Source of the DNA: Microcebus murinus
Taxonomy: Eukaryota; Chordata; Mammalia; Primates; Cheirogaleidae
Assembly: GCF_040939455.1 (NCBI RefSeq)
Contig: NC_134106.1
Location: 71,526,001-71,590,000 of the forward strand
Direction: 5' to 3'
DNA: 64,000 nucleotides
Positions 32,261 through 46,010 of the stretch are shown in pieces. Numbering within the stretch: the stretch's first letter is position 1; every line of letters starts with the position of its first letter. The notes under the pieces are model-generated. The model saw nothing but the letters and a program-made list of their open reading frames with translations, did not search any database and had not been told where the DNA came from. A program made the position numbers and the translations under genes.

Positions 32261-32574
32261 TGGCTCACGCCTGTAATCCTAGCACTCTGGGAGGCCGAGG
32301 CAGGCGGATTGCTCGAGGTCAGGAGTTCGAAACCAGCCTGAGCCTGAGCGAGACCCCGTCTCTACTATAAATAGAAAGAAATTAATTGGCCAACTAATAT
32401 ATATAGAAAAAATTAGCCAGGCATGGTGGTGCATGCCTGTAGTCCCAGTTACTCGGGAGGCTGAGGCAGGAGGATCGCCTGAGCCCAGGAGATTGAGGTT
32501 GCTGTGAGCTAGGCTGATGCCACGGCACTCACTCTAGCCTGGGCAACAAAAGGGAGACTCCGTCTCAAAAAAAA
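32261..32574 (+). mobile_element. 5'-truncated strepsirrhine Alu with a perfect 16-bp duplication
   Basis: It starts TGGCTCACGCCTGTAATCC, so about 12 bases of the usual 5' end are missing. The perfect duplication CAAAGAAGGAATTCCC at 32245-32260 and 32575-32590 shows that the truncation happened at insertion and not later. Confidence 0.94.
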
Positions 32575-32949
32575 CAAAGAAGGAATTCCCTTAGAAATCT
32601 TAAAAAAGCCTTTCACTTATGGGCATTTAAAACAAGGTGAGTTATTATGATGAACCTTCTAAAATTATGCCAATTTGTATTAAGCAAGACCTACCAGAAA
32701 CTGCCATTTGAAGACCAGGCTCAGTTACAATAATTGGCAAGTTTTTGATGCCAGGTATGACTACTCCTGCTTTATGAGGCCTCAATGTCAGTGTACCCTG
32801 AAGCCCTCCTCAGACCTCTAGATCTATTTCAGAAGAGAGTTACAACTTAAAAAAAATAAGTTGATCACAACTTAAAAAAAATAAAAATAATACAGTAGGG
32901 TTAGTGAGCTCAGGAATTAAAGCCTGGAGAAGATAAGGGTGATTTCTTT

Positions 32950-33141
32950 CTTTTTTTTTTTTTTTTTAATTTTCTATTTTTCTATATATATATTAGTTAG
33001 CCAATTATTTTCTTTCTATTTATAGTAGAGACGGGGTCTCGCTCTTGCTCAGGCTGGTTTTGAACTCCTGACCTTGAGCAATCTGCCCACCTCGGCCTCC
33101 CAGAGTGCTAGGATTACAGGTGAGAGCCACCGCGCCCGGCC
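32950..33141 (-). mobile_element. One-arm Alu: left monomer plus linker only
   Basis: Reading on the minus strand, a complete left arm and the AATTAGCTAACTAATATATA-type linker run straight into the A tail. The right arm is absent. GGTGATTTCTTT is present on both sides as a duplication. The element lies 31 bp downstream of the POLR1A exon 7 donor, in the same orientation as the gene. Confidence 0.88.
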
Positions 33142-33172
33142 TAGGGGTGATTTCTTTAGTCTAGTACAGCAC

Positions 33173-33259
33173 CTTCATTCTCCCAAAGGACAAAAAGATG
33201 TTCTCGGGCACTGGTGGGTGTCAGGTACCCTCGTTTTCCCATCTGAGCATCCTCAATTC
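33173..33259 (-). CDS. POLR1A: POLR1A coding exon 7
   Basis: The exon is 87 nt, phase 1 in and out, and encodes residues 244-273 ([30 protein letters not shown]). The acceptor is GCTACAG and the donor [18 protein letters not shown] is conserved in the family. A one-arm Alu lies only 31 bp downstream of the donor (32950-33141), yet the reading frame and splice sites are intact. Confidence 0.95.
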
Positions 33260-35962
33260 CTGTAGCCAAAGAGGAAAATCAAACAACAATAAATCAGTAA
33301 CAGGTACTCTTTCTACCATGGGATTAATCAATTCTTTGTCCCCACCCTGCAAAGCCTGTAATTTGGCCACAGAAATCAATCTCTAGAATGCCATATTCTC
33401 AGCCCTGGATTCCCTACTCCCCCTGCAATTTAGTAAAGAAAACAATATGGCTATAGTATAAAACTTAAAAAACAGAGCAAAAGAAAATATCACCCCCCAT
33501 CTCATCACATTAATATAACTATTATCACTTTTATATATTCTTTTCTAGTCCTTTGGTTTATACAACTGTTATATATAATTGTAACTTTAAGTGTAGACTT
33601 ATTTTGTATACTACTTTGCTCATTTAGTATCATACCATGAGCATTTCCAATGTTGCTCTATACTTGGCCACTGCTTTTACTGGCTAAGCAATATTCCACT
33701 GAGGATGTTTCCTGATTTATTTAATCATACTCTCGTAGTTAGACATTTGGATTGATTCCAATTTTTTCCTATTATAAGTAACATTATGATAAATAACTTT
33801 ATGTACACAGTTTTTACCAGAAAGGTTCACATAAGTAGAATTATGGATAAATGAGTGTGAACATTTTTAGAGGTAAATAGATACTGATTTTTTTTTTTAT
33901 AACTATCATACTGGTATGTGAGGATAGATTGATCTTGGTTTCTCAGACTAAGCAACATCACTCTAGATAGTATCTGCCAGCTATACCTAGATTAAATCAG
34001 AAAACCTGACTTAGGGCTGCCATTCAGGAGGCATTTAGCTGACTCATAAAGACGATTAAGCGGTGTGGTCCTTTAGGTTTAAAACTATCAATTTTTTTCT
34101 GGGATGCATTTGCTGAAATTAAAAATTGCTCAACTTTCCCTTTTTATGTACTTATCAGGGCAGGATGTATGCCTTGTCTGTGTTTCTAACACCTAACACA
34201 GTGTCTAGCACATAGCAAATATTAAATAGTCAATGACTCAAATATAGATTTCAAAATATCCCAAGATAATCTATACTTAAAAACTCCAAACTTTTGCCTT
34301 TTGCTACACTTTTATTAAAATGTAGCTTCATTCCACTGCCAATTCTCCAACTAGTTTCTTTACAATCTGTGGAGGATATGTCATCACAAGTTTTTAGAGA
34401 AATCACTGACTTAGATAATAATTAACTATATATTTATATGTATATTATAAATATATATTAACTAACAATGCACCATAATTTATTTAACTAGTCTCTATTA
34501 ATAGGCATTTAGTCACAGCCAATTTGAAACTATTTAAACAATCATGTGGGTAGTCTAATTCCTTAGGATCAAGTCATAGAAGTAGAATTGTCAGGTCAAG
34601 GAGTCTGTGCATTTAAAGTTTTAACACCCATAAAGGGAAAACATTTCAGTGAGTTAATGCAATTGAAGAATGGCTTTGACCTTCAAGGATAACCACAGCA
34701 TTAGAAAACTTCTTTATGTCCAGTGGGAAAAAACAGATCCCATTAACCTAAAGACCAGTTTGGTGGGCATTTCTGGAAATGAGCATCTGAACCTTCTCTC
34801 CCACTAAGCAAGTGTGAAAGGCTGAGGAAGATTGGTCAAACTTCCCCAGCTCCTGTCCCAGCAATGCCACCATTCCAGCTTAGGCACCATGAAGACAGAG
34901 GTTGTTCAATCACAGCATCTTCAAGAGTCAAAAGAGACCTGTGGGAGGCCACCTTCTAACATAGGCTGTACCCCCTCCTAACAAGACATCTCAACAGCCT
35001 GCAACGACAAAATCTGCCTAGCTGGGATTTCAGAGCATCTCCAAAGTGACTTTCTTTCAGTGAGAGCTGCCATATGAAAATGGGGTTTAGAGGTCAAATA
35101 ACCTGGGAAAACTGTTGACAGTGGCTGTGGGAGTATCTTGGTTATAAGAGTTCTCGTTTTAAATGCTAATGTGCCACCTAGGACTCAGGAAGTATATATA
35201 TCATTTCACAAGCTCACAGCACTCCTCATGGGATCACTAGTCCATGGGGACCATTTAGGTGCAGGCCTCATTTCTTGGTTCCCTCTGGTACCAGGAACAC
35301 AGTCAGATCCATGCTCAGAGCACTCACCTGCCTCCATACTACCCAGGCTCCCTGCAGTTACTGATCTGTGTCACCAGCAGCCCCTTCTGAGAGCAGAGGC
35401 CAGATGGTCTGGTCTCTATTAGGCATAGTGCCCACAAATATGGTCCTGGCATGATGCTGACCACCCAACAAGTAAATCTTTGCAAAATACTAAAAACCCA
35501 ATCCTGGAGCTGTCAAGGACTACTGTCTACTAGTTTCTAATGCACAGACTTTTGGTTGCACCATTATATTCTCATGGCTACAGTGAAAGATTATTTCAGA
35601 GGAACAGGTTTGGCAAAGGCACTGAAAGGTTACTTCACTGCTGGCCATTTGTCCCATAGAAATAGTTATCTTCTTAGAATTCTGACTTTCTTTGTTCTTG
35701 ATCTATGAACATTTTTTTAAGGCATCCTAAGAGCTACAGCAGCAAATCCCAACTGGTATTAAGAGAAAATTATTTTAAGTGTTATTTAACAGGTAAGTAT
35801 AGAAAAATCCACTCTTGAGGTATTAACTGACAACCATTAAATAAAATTAAACAGGCTGTCTGAATGCAGAAAGACCAGGTACTCCCAAGGTTTAGGACAC
35901 ATCTGACGGCCATGTATGAGAAACATGGTGGAGGAGCTCCTCCAAGGACCCAGCCTGCTTAC
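33260..35962. other. POLR1A intron 6: content
   Basis: Old LINE pieces occupy about 33480-34240, and probably also 34480-34610. The region 34620-35960 has nothing recognised. Confidence 0.5.
33480..34240 (-). mobile_element. Old LINE fragments (antisense L1-like, then L2-like 3' end)
   Basis: CAATATTCCACTGAGGATGT and CATTTGGATTGATTCCAATT resemble antisense L1 3' sequence. From about 34150, CAGTGTCTAGCACATAGCAA resembles an L2 3' end in plus sense. Identification is by phrase only. Confidence 0.45.
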
Positions 35963-36066
35963 CCACGGGTTCTGGGTCCTTCTGGTCAGCTTTCCTGTGC
36001 ACCATGGCTGGAAACGTGATCGTCAACTTGCTGTTGTGTTCCTTTCGGACAACTGACCGCCCAGTC
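35963..36066 (-). CDS. POLR1A: POLR1A coding exon 6
   Basis: The exon is 104 nt and encodes residues 209-244 ([36 protein letters not shown]). The acceptor is TTTTAG and the donor GTAAGC, entering in phase 2 and leaving in phase 1. The basic stretch after the CPHC zinc half-site belongs to the clamp core of the Pol I large subunit. Confidence 0.95.
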
Positions 36067-36195
36067 CTAAAAGGGGCAGTTATGATTGAGGAGAGAAAAA
36101 AAAAAAAACCAATAAGACATTTAATAGTAGTTGTGAGTGACTGGCCAGAGACGTCTCACCTGGGGAAAGGGAAAGGCAAGCACCCCGATACTCAC

Positions 36196-36281
36196 TTGCA
36201 GTGGGGACATCGCTTAGCAGCCATATGTGCCTTCCAGAAGTAAGCAATGAGCTTGCTCCTGCTCTCACACACATTTTTTAC
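36196..36281 (-). CDS. POLR1A: POLR1A coding exon 5
   Basis: The exon is 86 nt and encodes residues 181-209 ([20 protein letters not shown], then AAKRCPHCK). C205 and C208 complete the second clamp zinc site begun by C104 and C107. The donor is GTGAGT. Intron 5, between this exon and exon 6, is only 129 bp and includes an A-run on the plus strand. Confidence 0.95.
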
Positions 36282-37195
36282 CTGTTAAAAAAAAAAAGGT
36301 CAGAGAACTTTTGGAGTGCCATTTTCAGAATCCAATATATACTCATTTTCAAGTTAATTTTAACCAGAGGAAACACTGCTCCCCCACTTTCTTAAACAAA
36401 ATCTTCCACGGAACCCTAATATAGCCGAGCTCTGCCAATTACTGAGTGACCTCTTTAAGCCTTGTTCCCCCATTTATAACATAGGAATAAGAACAGTAAC
36501 CATTCAGCAAGCCGTTGATAAGACAAAGAGATCATGTATGCAGTGGGGGGCTTGGAATACAGTAAGTACTCAATAAATGCTAGTTACTATAATTTTTAAA
36601 ACAAACCTCTCTGGAAGCAGCTGGCCTCCCTCAGATGATCCTCAGGGTTCTGAAGGAACCTGAGCCTGGTGCAAATGGGAACCACCTACAAGCTTGTATA
36701 ACCCCCACTTGGACCCTTCCCCAGACCAATTAAATCAGAATCTCTGGAGTGATACCTGGGCATGAGGTGAATCAGATTTGAAGATTAGTACTGTGGGCTG
36801 ATTATCTACTCTATCCATCTATTCATTCATTGAACAGAGTACTACTACTTACACAGGTGTTATGGAGGGGAAGATGAGGTAGCAATGGTGGAGAGAGAAA
36901 GTGTTAGAGAGACAAAAGTGGATATTTGTTGAATGTTACACCTAAAAACACCTAAATTACCTGATGTCACCTAACCATTTCATTGGTCCTGCAGGCAGGC
37001 ACTAGAGATGAGGCAATGGACACTTGGGGACAGCTCTGTAATTTGTGAGGTCATAGCCCTCATTAACAGGCAGATTTGGGATTCAAATGCAAGTCAACTC
37101 TGGGAAGCCAAAAGTGTAAGCAATGACAGTGCAGAGGGAACTATGACAATTAGGCTGAAAACAGTTATAGGAGAAGAGAGGCAGTGATAACTCAC
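36282..37195. other. POLR1A intron 4: content
   Basis: It holds a MIR (36440-36600), a MER5-like remnant near 36700-36790 (AATTAAATCAGAATCTCTGG) and a MIR-like 3' remnant near 36960-37090. Confidence 0.5.
36440..36600 (+). mobile_element. MIR SINE
   Basis: AATTACTGAGTGACCTCTTT, CATAGGAATAAGAACAGTAA and AGTACTCAATAAATGCTAGT follow MIR order. Confidence 0.6.
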
Positions 37196-37303
37196 ATGTG
37201 CGCCCTGGGACCCCAGGAGGTTGTTCTGCACGATTTCAGCTGTGTATTGCTCTAACTCTTCCTGAATTTCGAAGGCAGAAGGATTAGCATTTTCTTCTAG
37301 AAA
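37196..37303 (-). CDS. POLR1A: POLR1A coding exon 4
   Basis: The exon is 108 nt and encodes residues 145-180 ([20 protein letters not shown] through LLGSQGAH). The acceptor is TTTTCAG and the donor GTGAGT. The valine that follows is supplied by exon 5. The segment is an acidic insertion in the clamp between the two halves of the second zinc site. Confidence 0.95.
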
Positions 37304-37478
37304 CTGAAAAACAAAGAGGAAAACCATATTACTGCAGAAAGCCATAGTACTATAGGAGCCTCTTCAAGAGTGGAAAAGATTATTTTGAGGGGAATAAAAG
37401 AACCCATGTCTGTTGCGTTGTATTTTCAAAACAGCAAGGCAACATCACTGTTAAAATATCAAACAAAAAGCCTGAGCA

Positions 37479-37583
37479 GGTCACGCTTGAAGCTCTAACT
37501 CGAGGGGAGAGGGAGGGCAAAGGCAATATACATAACCTTAACATTTGTACTCCTATAATATGCTTAAATAAAAAAAAAAGAAG
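37479..37583 (+). mobile_element. Short LINE-3'-end-like retroposon nested at the Alu 5' end
   Basis: About 105 bp ending CTATAATATGCTTAAATA plus an A tail is flanked by a perfect AAGCCTGAGCA (37468-37478 and 37584-37594). The GGGCAAAGGCAATATACATA and ACATTTGTACTCC stretches look like an L1 3' terminus, though the family was not identified with certainty. Confidence 0.6.
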
Positions 37584-37797
37584 AAGCCTGAGCAAAAGCA
37601 AGACCCCATCTCTACAAAAACCAGAAAAATTAGCTGGGCATTCTGGCATGCACCTGTAATCCCAGCTACTTGAGAGGCTGAGACAGGAAGATTACTTGAG
37701 CCCAGGAGTTTGAGGTTGCAGTGAGCTATGACGTTGCCACTCACTAGCCTGGGCGACAGAACAAGATCCTGTCTCAAAAAAAAAAAAAAAAAAAAAA
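37584..37797 (+). mobile_element. 5'-truncated Alu (end of left arm, linker, right arm)
   Basis: It begins at GCCTGAGCAAAAGCAAGACC, has the plain linker, and ends in about 23 A. ATCAAACAA lies both before the nested pair (37458) and after the tail, which suggests it is the duplication of the Alu itself. Confidence 0.85.
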
Positions 37798-38167
37798 TCA
37801 AACAAGAGAACATCTTGCTTCCAGTAACAGTGTTTTAGATTATTCAGAACACACCTAAGACCGCAAGGGACCAAGACAGGTTAAAATATTTTTAAAATCT
37901 TAATGCTCTGAAGAGCTGACAAGACAATGAGGAATAACCAGGCCAAATGGAAGGAGAAACAGGAATCTAGCGAGGACAAAGAGCATGCATGCCACATGTG
38001 CATTGTTCAGTATATTCATGTGCCCCTGGGGCACAGATGTCCATGATGCTCCCTGAAGCACTGTGACATGGCAGCCCTGGCCTTGAGTGTATTTTCCAAT
38101 TCAGTACTTTCGAACATATTTTGAAGCTCTCAAATGGTGTAGGAGGCAGAAATCAAAGTCTAAAGCT

Positions 38168-38346
38168 AAGTCGGGTGTAGTGGAGCATGTCTGTAATCCC
38201 AGCTACTTGGGAAGCTGCAGTGGGAGGATCATTTGAGCCCAGGAGTTCAAGGCTACAGTGAGCTATGATTGTGCTTGTGAATAGCCACTGCATTTCGGCT
38301 TGGGCAACATAGCAAGACCTTATCTCTTAAAAAACAAAACAAAAAC
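38168..38346 (+). mobile_element. Monomeric 7SL-derived SINE (free right-arm type)
   Basis: A single unit begins TCGGGTGTAGTGGAGCATG and ends ACCTTATCTCTTAAAAAAC. CTAAAGCTA is on both sides. It resembles a FRAM-like free monomer. Confidence 0.75.
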
Positions 38347-39414
38347 ACCTAAAGCTAGTGCAAGAATAGGAATCTAATAGAAAATCATCACTCCCCGCCC
38401 TAGAAAGCTGGGAACCCAAAGGGCTATACCCTCAGGAACTACCAACCCTCCTGCAATCATTTGGGCAGTCCAGTCCATCTTTGAACCTGGACTATGGTTG
38501 GTAGCGTTGCCAAGAAGCAATGAGAATCCTCTCTAGAGGAAGGCAGCATTATCCCATGCCTCAAATGATTATTCCCACAAAGAATTCTTAAAGTACAGTG
38601 GCAAACAAACTGTCAAAAATAAGTACACAAGGGAACAAGGGAAGGGGAGAGAGTTTCTGCAGACATGGACATTATGTTGACATTGAAGGGTATCTTATGG
38701 ATAATTGTTACTTTGTAACTATTTGTTAGATTACACATATGATTAAAGCATTTTTCTGAGTATATTTCATTAAAATTTTTTTTTAAGAGCGTAGGCACCG
38801 TAAGTAATTTCATGCCAATAAATTTTAAACTTTAGATGAAATGGACAGATTCCTAAAAAAATATAACTGAGTAAAAGTTTAAGAAAATTCTTTCTCTCTC
38901 CTTTTACCCTCTTGGATCACTCTTTCAGACAAATTTGACTTTGAGTTAACTTTTTATCTCTGTTTCCCTGGAAGCGTGATTATAAGTGGAAATGTCAGTT
39001 GTGTCATTAGGCAACATTGCTGATGATAAAAGTGACTGGATTGGGTAGATAGACTGCATCAGGACTATGAATGAACTTTATATAAATACCTGGGAAACAC
39101 CAGTTCTGAGCTTCTCTAGGTCCTAACTCAGCATATCATTGAGGGTCCCAGGAAGCCCAGCCCATGGAACCGTCACAGAGGATATCAATTCCTTTTTCGG
39201 ACATGGGGCTTCTAGGCCAGGGTGGCTCCTGAAGCCACTGATACAATCTTGTTCTTTTGCTCTGGAGCAGTCAGTCACATGGGGAGCCATAGAAGACTAG
39301 TCCCTGGACACCCATGAGGACAACTGCTAAAGAGAAACGTGTGGCACTGCCCTGCTGGCATACTATGTCTCCAGTCTTCCACAAACTCTTTCAGAACATT
39401 TTTTTAAAGAGAGA

Positions 39415-39770
39415 GAAAAAGAAAGAATTCTGTAATTCATCTTATGAAGCTGATATAATCTAGATACCCAAACTAATCACAGATGTAAAAATCCTAAGCA
39501 AAATATTAGGAAATCAAATATATCATGAACAAGTTGGGTTTATCACAGGAATTCAAGATTAGTTTAACATTAGAATAGGAATTGAGTAACTTCACCATGT
39601 TACCTGCTTAAAAAGGAGACAAATTACCTGAAAATCTCAATAGATACCATTAATAAAAAAGTGACAAAATTCAATATTCAGCTATAAAAGAGCTTCCTAA
39701 TCTGCTAAAAAAGACTATAAATGCTCAGCTAACACCATACTTAATGGTGAAATAGTGAAAGGTTTCCCAA
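39415..39770 (+). mobile_element. L1 ORF2 fragment
   Basis: AAATCCTAAGCAAAATATTA and GGTTTATCACAGGAATTCAA are diverged L1 ORF2 phrases in plus sense. Confidence 0.8.
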
Positions 39771-39774
39771 ATTT

Positions 39775-41830
<2,056 letters not shown>

Positions 41831-41869
41831 GAAGGGGGAGGAAAAGGGGAAAGGGAAACACTTGCTCTT

Positions 41870-42785
41870 TGTGACAAAGAAACAAGACAAGGATGCCCAC
41901 TACCACTTTAACATGGTAATATAGATTTTAGTTACCAAAATAATGTATGCAAAAAAATCCCAAAAACTAAAGATTGGAAAGTAGCAAAACTGCCAGTATT
42001 TGCAGATATGATTGTGCTGAAAATATAAAAGTATCTAGAGATAAAGTATCAGAACTGACGAGACAATTTTGCCAGCAAATTTTATTTGCTACATAATAAT
42101 TTATGTAGCAAATATTATTTGCTACATAAATAATTTGCTACATAAATAATAACATTTTGATATACCAACAAACAGAAAATGAAATTTTAAATAAGGTATT
42201 TTTAACAGTACCAGAAAGCCTGAAGTATTAATAAATATTAAGAAAAGAAAAATATTTCTTTACATTAGAGAGATCTAATGATCAATACCTTATTCAAAAG
42301 TAACCAGCCAGAGCAATTAGGCAAGAGAAAAAAAATAAAGGGTGCCCACATTGTCACTGTTTGCAGCTGACATGAACTTATACACAGAAAAACCTAAAGA
42401 TTCTACCAGAAAACTCTTGGAACTGATAAATAAATTCAGTAAAGTTGCAGGATACAAAATCAACATACAAAAAATGAACTAGATGAAAAAGAAATTAAGA
42501 AGGCGATTCCATTTATAATAACTACAAAAAAAAACCACCTAAGAATAAATTTACCCAAGGAGATAAAAGAGCTGTAGAACAACTGTAGTTAACAATAATG
42601 TATTATATAGTTTCAAATAGCTAGAAAAATGATATTGAATATTCCCAACACAAAGAAACCACAAATGTTTGAGGTGATGGATATGCTAATTGCCTCATCT
42701 GACCACCATACATTAACTGTATTACACCATCACTATGTACCCCATAAATATATACAATTATTATATATCAATAAAAAACAATAAA
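41870..42785 (+). mobile_element. L1 ORF2 and 3' UTR fragments
   Basis: GACAAGGATGCCCACTACCA, then AACTGATAAATAAATTCAGT and the 3' UTR phrase ATGGATATGCTAATTGCCTC ending in CAATAAAAAACAATAAAAAA identify L1 in plus sense. Two partly overlapping pieces are joined, separated by a palindromic AT-rich tract at 42083-42148. Confidence 0.82.
42083..42148. repeat. AT-rich palindrome with two 16-bp tandem units
   Basis: TATTTGCTACATAA at 42083 and its reverse complement at 42101-42114 form a perfect 14-bp stem with a 4-nt loop. ATTTGCTACATAAATA then repeats exactly at 42117-42132 and 42133-42148. Confidence 0.95.
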
Positions 42786-42999
42786 AAAACTAACCAAAGT
42801 TAGCATTACTAATAGCAGAACAACCTAAGATCATGTGCTTCCTAAAGTGATGCAATACAAAGTATTCTATATTACAAAAGTTGTATTCTTGTCAAAATGT
42901 GAACCTAATGAGGAAATAATCATATAAATCCAGAAGGTGAGCAATCCTATAATACAACTGGCCTTGAGTCCTCAAAAAGGTCAAAACCATGAAAAGAAT

Positions 43000-43308
43000 T
43001 TTCTTTTCTTTTCTCTTTTCTTTCCTTTTCTTTTCTTTTTTGACAGAGTCTCATTCTGTTGCCTCAGCTAGACTGCAGTGGCATCATCATAGCTTACTGT
43101 AATCTCAAAGTCCTAGGCTCAAATGGTCCTCCTGCCTCAGCCTCCCAAGTAGCTAGGACTATAGGTTTGCACCACCATGCCCAGCTAATTTTTCTAATTT
43201 TTTTTGTAGAAACAAGGGTCTTGCTCTTGCACAGGCTGTTCTCGAATTCCTTCTTGCCTTGGCCTTCTAGAGTGCTAGGATTACAGGCATGAGCCGCCAT
43301 GCCTGGCT
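43000..43308 (-). mobile_element. Older Alu dimer with a C-interrupted poly-T tail
   Basis: A tail of TTTTC repeats (42999-43041) is followed by a diverged dimer ending CCATGCCTGGCT. GAAAAGAATTTTCT lies before it and a near copy after it. Confidence 0.88.
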
Positions 43309-43649
43309 GAAAAAGAATTTTCTACATTAAAATATTCTATAATAGAATACACCAAAAGAGATGCAACAATCAAAAGCAATCCATAAACCTTGATCGAATA
43401 CTGAGTCCAGCAATAAGAAAGCTCATTAATGAATAAAATGGTATTTCACTTTTGTTTTCAATAATATTTCTTCAAGTACTCTTAAAGCTTCACATTTTTA
43501 AATCTAGCTATTGGTATTCAGTTATGAAAGAAAGATCAAACATTCTGGTGAATATTAGGATAATAATTAGAAACAACATACAAACAGATATCTCTTATTT
43601 CCCACCACTTTGGCTTTCCTGATTTCTGTGACCAACACTGCATACCTAC

Positions 43650-43799
43650 CCTATTCAGAATTCGCTCCAGCTCATAGACTGCTTGTAGGGCCCCAACTTC
43701 TAGAACTCTCAGCTGGCAGACTAAGAGGTGAATCACAGCCCGGGGACAAGTCAGCATGTGGCAGTTTAAACAAGAGCCCCGGAGCAGCAGGTAGAGTTT
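43650..43799 (-). CDS. POLR1A: POLR1A coding exon 3
   Basis: The exon is 150 nt, phase 0 at both ends, and encodes residues 95-144 ([19 protein letters not shown] through ELERILNR). C104 and C107 form half of the second clamp zinc site. The acceptor is CTTCAG and the donor GTAGGT. A young antisense-inserted Alu dimer lies about 80 bp upstream of the acceptor (43881-44222). Confidence 0.96.
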
Positions 43800-43880
43800 C
43801 TGAAGAGAGGGAATAAAAACAAACAGGATATTAAAAAGAGATATAATATGGCCATGGTAATTTTTAGTATATTCCCAAGT

Positions 43881-44222
43881 TTTTTTTTTTTTTTTTTTTT
43901 TTTTTGAGACAGAGTCTCGCTTTGTTGCCCAGGCTAGAGTGAGTGCCGTGGCGTCAGCCTCGCTCACAGCAACCTCAAACTCCTGGGCTCGAGTGATCCT
44001 TCTGCCTCAGCCTCCCGAGTAGCTGGGACTACAGGCATGCGCCACCATGCCCGGCTAATTTTTTATATATATATCAGTTGGCCAATTAATTTCTTTCTAT
44101 TTTATAGTAGAGACAGGGTCTCGCTCTTGCTCAGGCTGGTTTCGAACTCCTGACCTTGAGCAATCCGCCCGCCTCGGCCTCCCAAGAGCTAGGATTACAG
44201 GCGTGAGCCACAGCGCCCGGCC
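43881..44222 (-). mobile_element. Young strepsirrhine Alu, subfamily with CCCAAGAGCTAGG
   Basis: A full dimer with about 25 T at left is flanked by ATTCCCAAGTTTT on both sides. It has the same diagnostic changes as 40891-41234. Confidence 0.94.
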
Positions 44223-44278
44223 AATTCCCAAGTTTTGTCTTTATGTAGTCAGTGTACTCCTTTCAGAATTTCACTTAA

Positions 44279-44643
<365 letters not shown>

Positions 44644-45272
44644 AACAGTTTCATTTTAATCCATTAAAATTTGAAATTTACTTCGGGTGTATGACTTGAG
44701 GTGCAGGGACTTCCTTTGTTTCAAGTATTTAACAAAGACAATTCTCTTTCTTTAATATGATTAATAGACAAAAAACATGTCCATGTATACCATGATCTGT
44801 GTAGCTTTAAAAAAAAATCCTGGCAGTTAGGTTAGCTGACATTGAAAGCTGCACATGTACAAGCAGGACTCTAGACTGCAGCTTTATTCTGAACTTACTG
44901 TCAGGCTTGCTGGGGTTTTGCTTCTCCTGCCACCAATCAAGAGCCCACGGAGCCCACTGAAGGGCTCAGGGAGGCCTTGAGAACACTCAAGTTCCCTTTG
45001 TTACCAGGGAGGTGCCACCTAGGTTTCTAAAGAGCACAAAGCCCCTGAAACAAAAGCTGCAGGGGGTGAATCTAAACACTCATTTAGTTAGGGCTACAGG
45101 ACGAGTAGAAGGTATTGTATTTGGCTCCTCAACATTTTAAATCTCATTCTAAAGGATGCTTTAACTGCCAGTGTCTGCAGCTAACCTCCTCAGACACATC
45201 CTGTGGGAGACAGGCCACATCCACACAGCCCACGAGCAGCCCTGGGACCCACGCATCCAGGGAGGTACGTAC

Positions 45273-45477
45273 GTCAAAGAGGAGAGGGTTGTACACTGTG
45301 AGCGGGAGCTCAATGTGGCCCAGGTGCCCAGAGCAGTTGCTGAAGTCCTGCACGCAGGTGGAGCACACTTCTTTGGAATCTGCAGGGCCCAAAGCTAAAT
45401 CGTACAGGCCATTTGCTGATGGGTTTCCCAAGCTGTCCAGGTACCGAGGATTTGTAATGGATTTAACACTTAATTTC
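45273..45477 (-). CDS. POLR1A: POLR1A coding exon 2
   Basis: The exon is 205 nt and encodes residues 26-94, ending NPLLFD. The acceptor is CCTTAG and the donor GTACGT, and it enters in phase 2 and leaves in phase 0. It carries the first zinc cluster of the clamp, [14 protein letters not shown], with ligands C64, C67, C74 and H77. In Rpb1-type subunits this zinc site stabilises the clamp that closes over DNA. Confidence 0.96.
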
Positions 45478-45789
45478 CTAAGGAGATAAAAAAGACAGAG
45501 GGCAAACTAAGTAAGGTTACCAACCTCTCTGGTGTTTCCTTTCTGGCACTCTCAAAACTGTAACAAGTGATTATTTAATATCTATTTACTCAGACATACT
45601 GACAGCTCCAGAGGGCACACATCTGCCTGCTGGCTCACCACTACACCCCAACACTTAGTGCACAGCCAGCATCCAGTGGTTAATAAATACACGTGTGCTA
45701 AATAAATAAGAGTGGAAAAATCTTCAAAAAGATAGATATAGAGCAAAATTTTCACTGAGTACACTGGCAGACTATTCATAAAAAGGAGT

Positions 45790-46010
45790 TAAGCTTCTAC
45801 TATACACTGAATGCTCTATAGGTAGCATTATTTAGTCTTGGTGTTAACCCTTGGAGATGGGCATCACCATATACATTTTTCCAAGGAGGAAACTGAGGCT
45901 CAGAGCATTAGGTGATTTCATCCAGGTAACACAGCCAGAATGTGGGAGAGGCAGGATATGAACCAGATCTATTCTGAAGCCCACACAGTTCAATGTGATA
46001 CAATAATCCC
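45790..46010 (+). mobile_element. MIR SINE
   Basis: AGGAGGAAACTGAGGCTCAG, AGGTAACACAGCCAGAATGT and CAGATCTATTCTGAAGCCCA follow the MIR 3' order closely. Confidence 0.75.

Larger units (their letters stand above)
31500..33172. other. POLR1A intron 7: content
   Basis: It holds a 5'-truncated Alu with a perfect duplication and the one-arm Alu. A CACACACACATACATA run lies near 31774. The rest is unrecognised. Confidence 0.65.
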
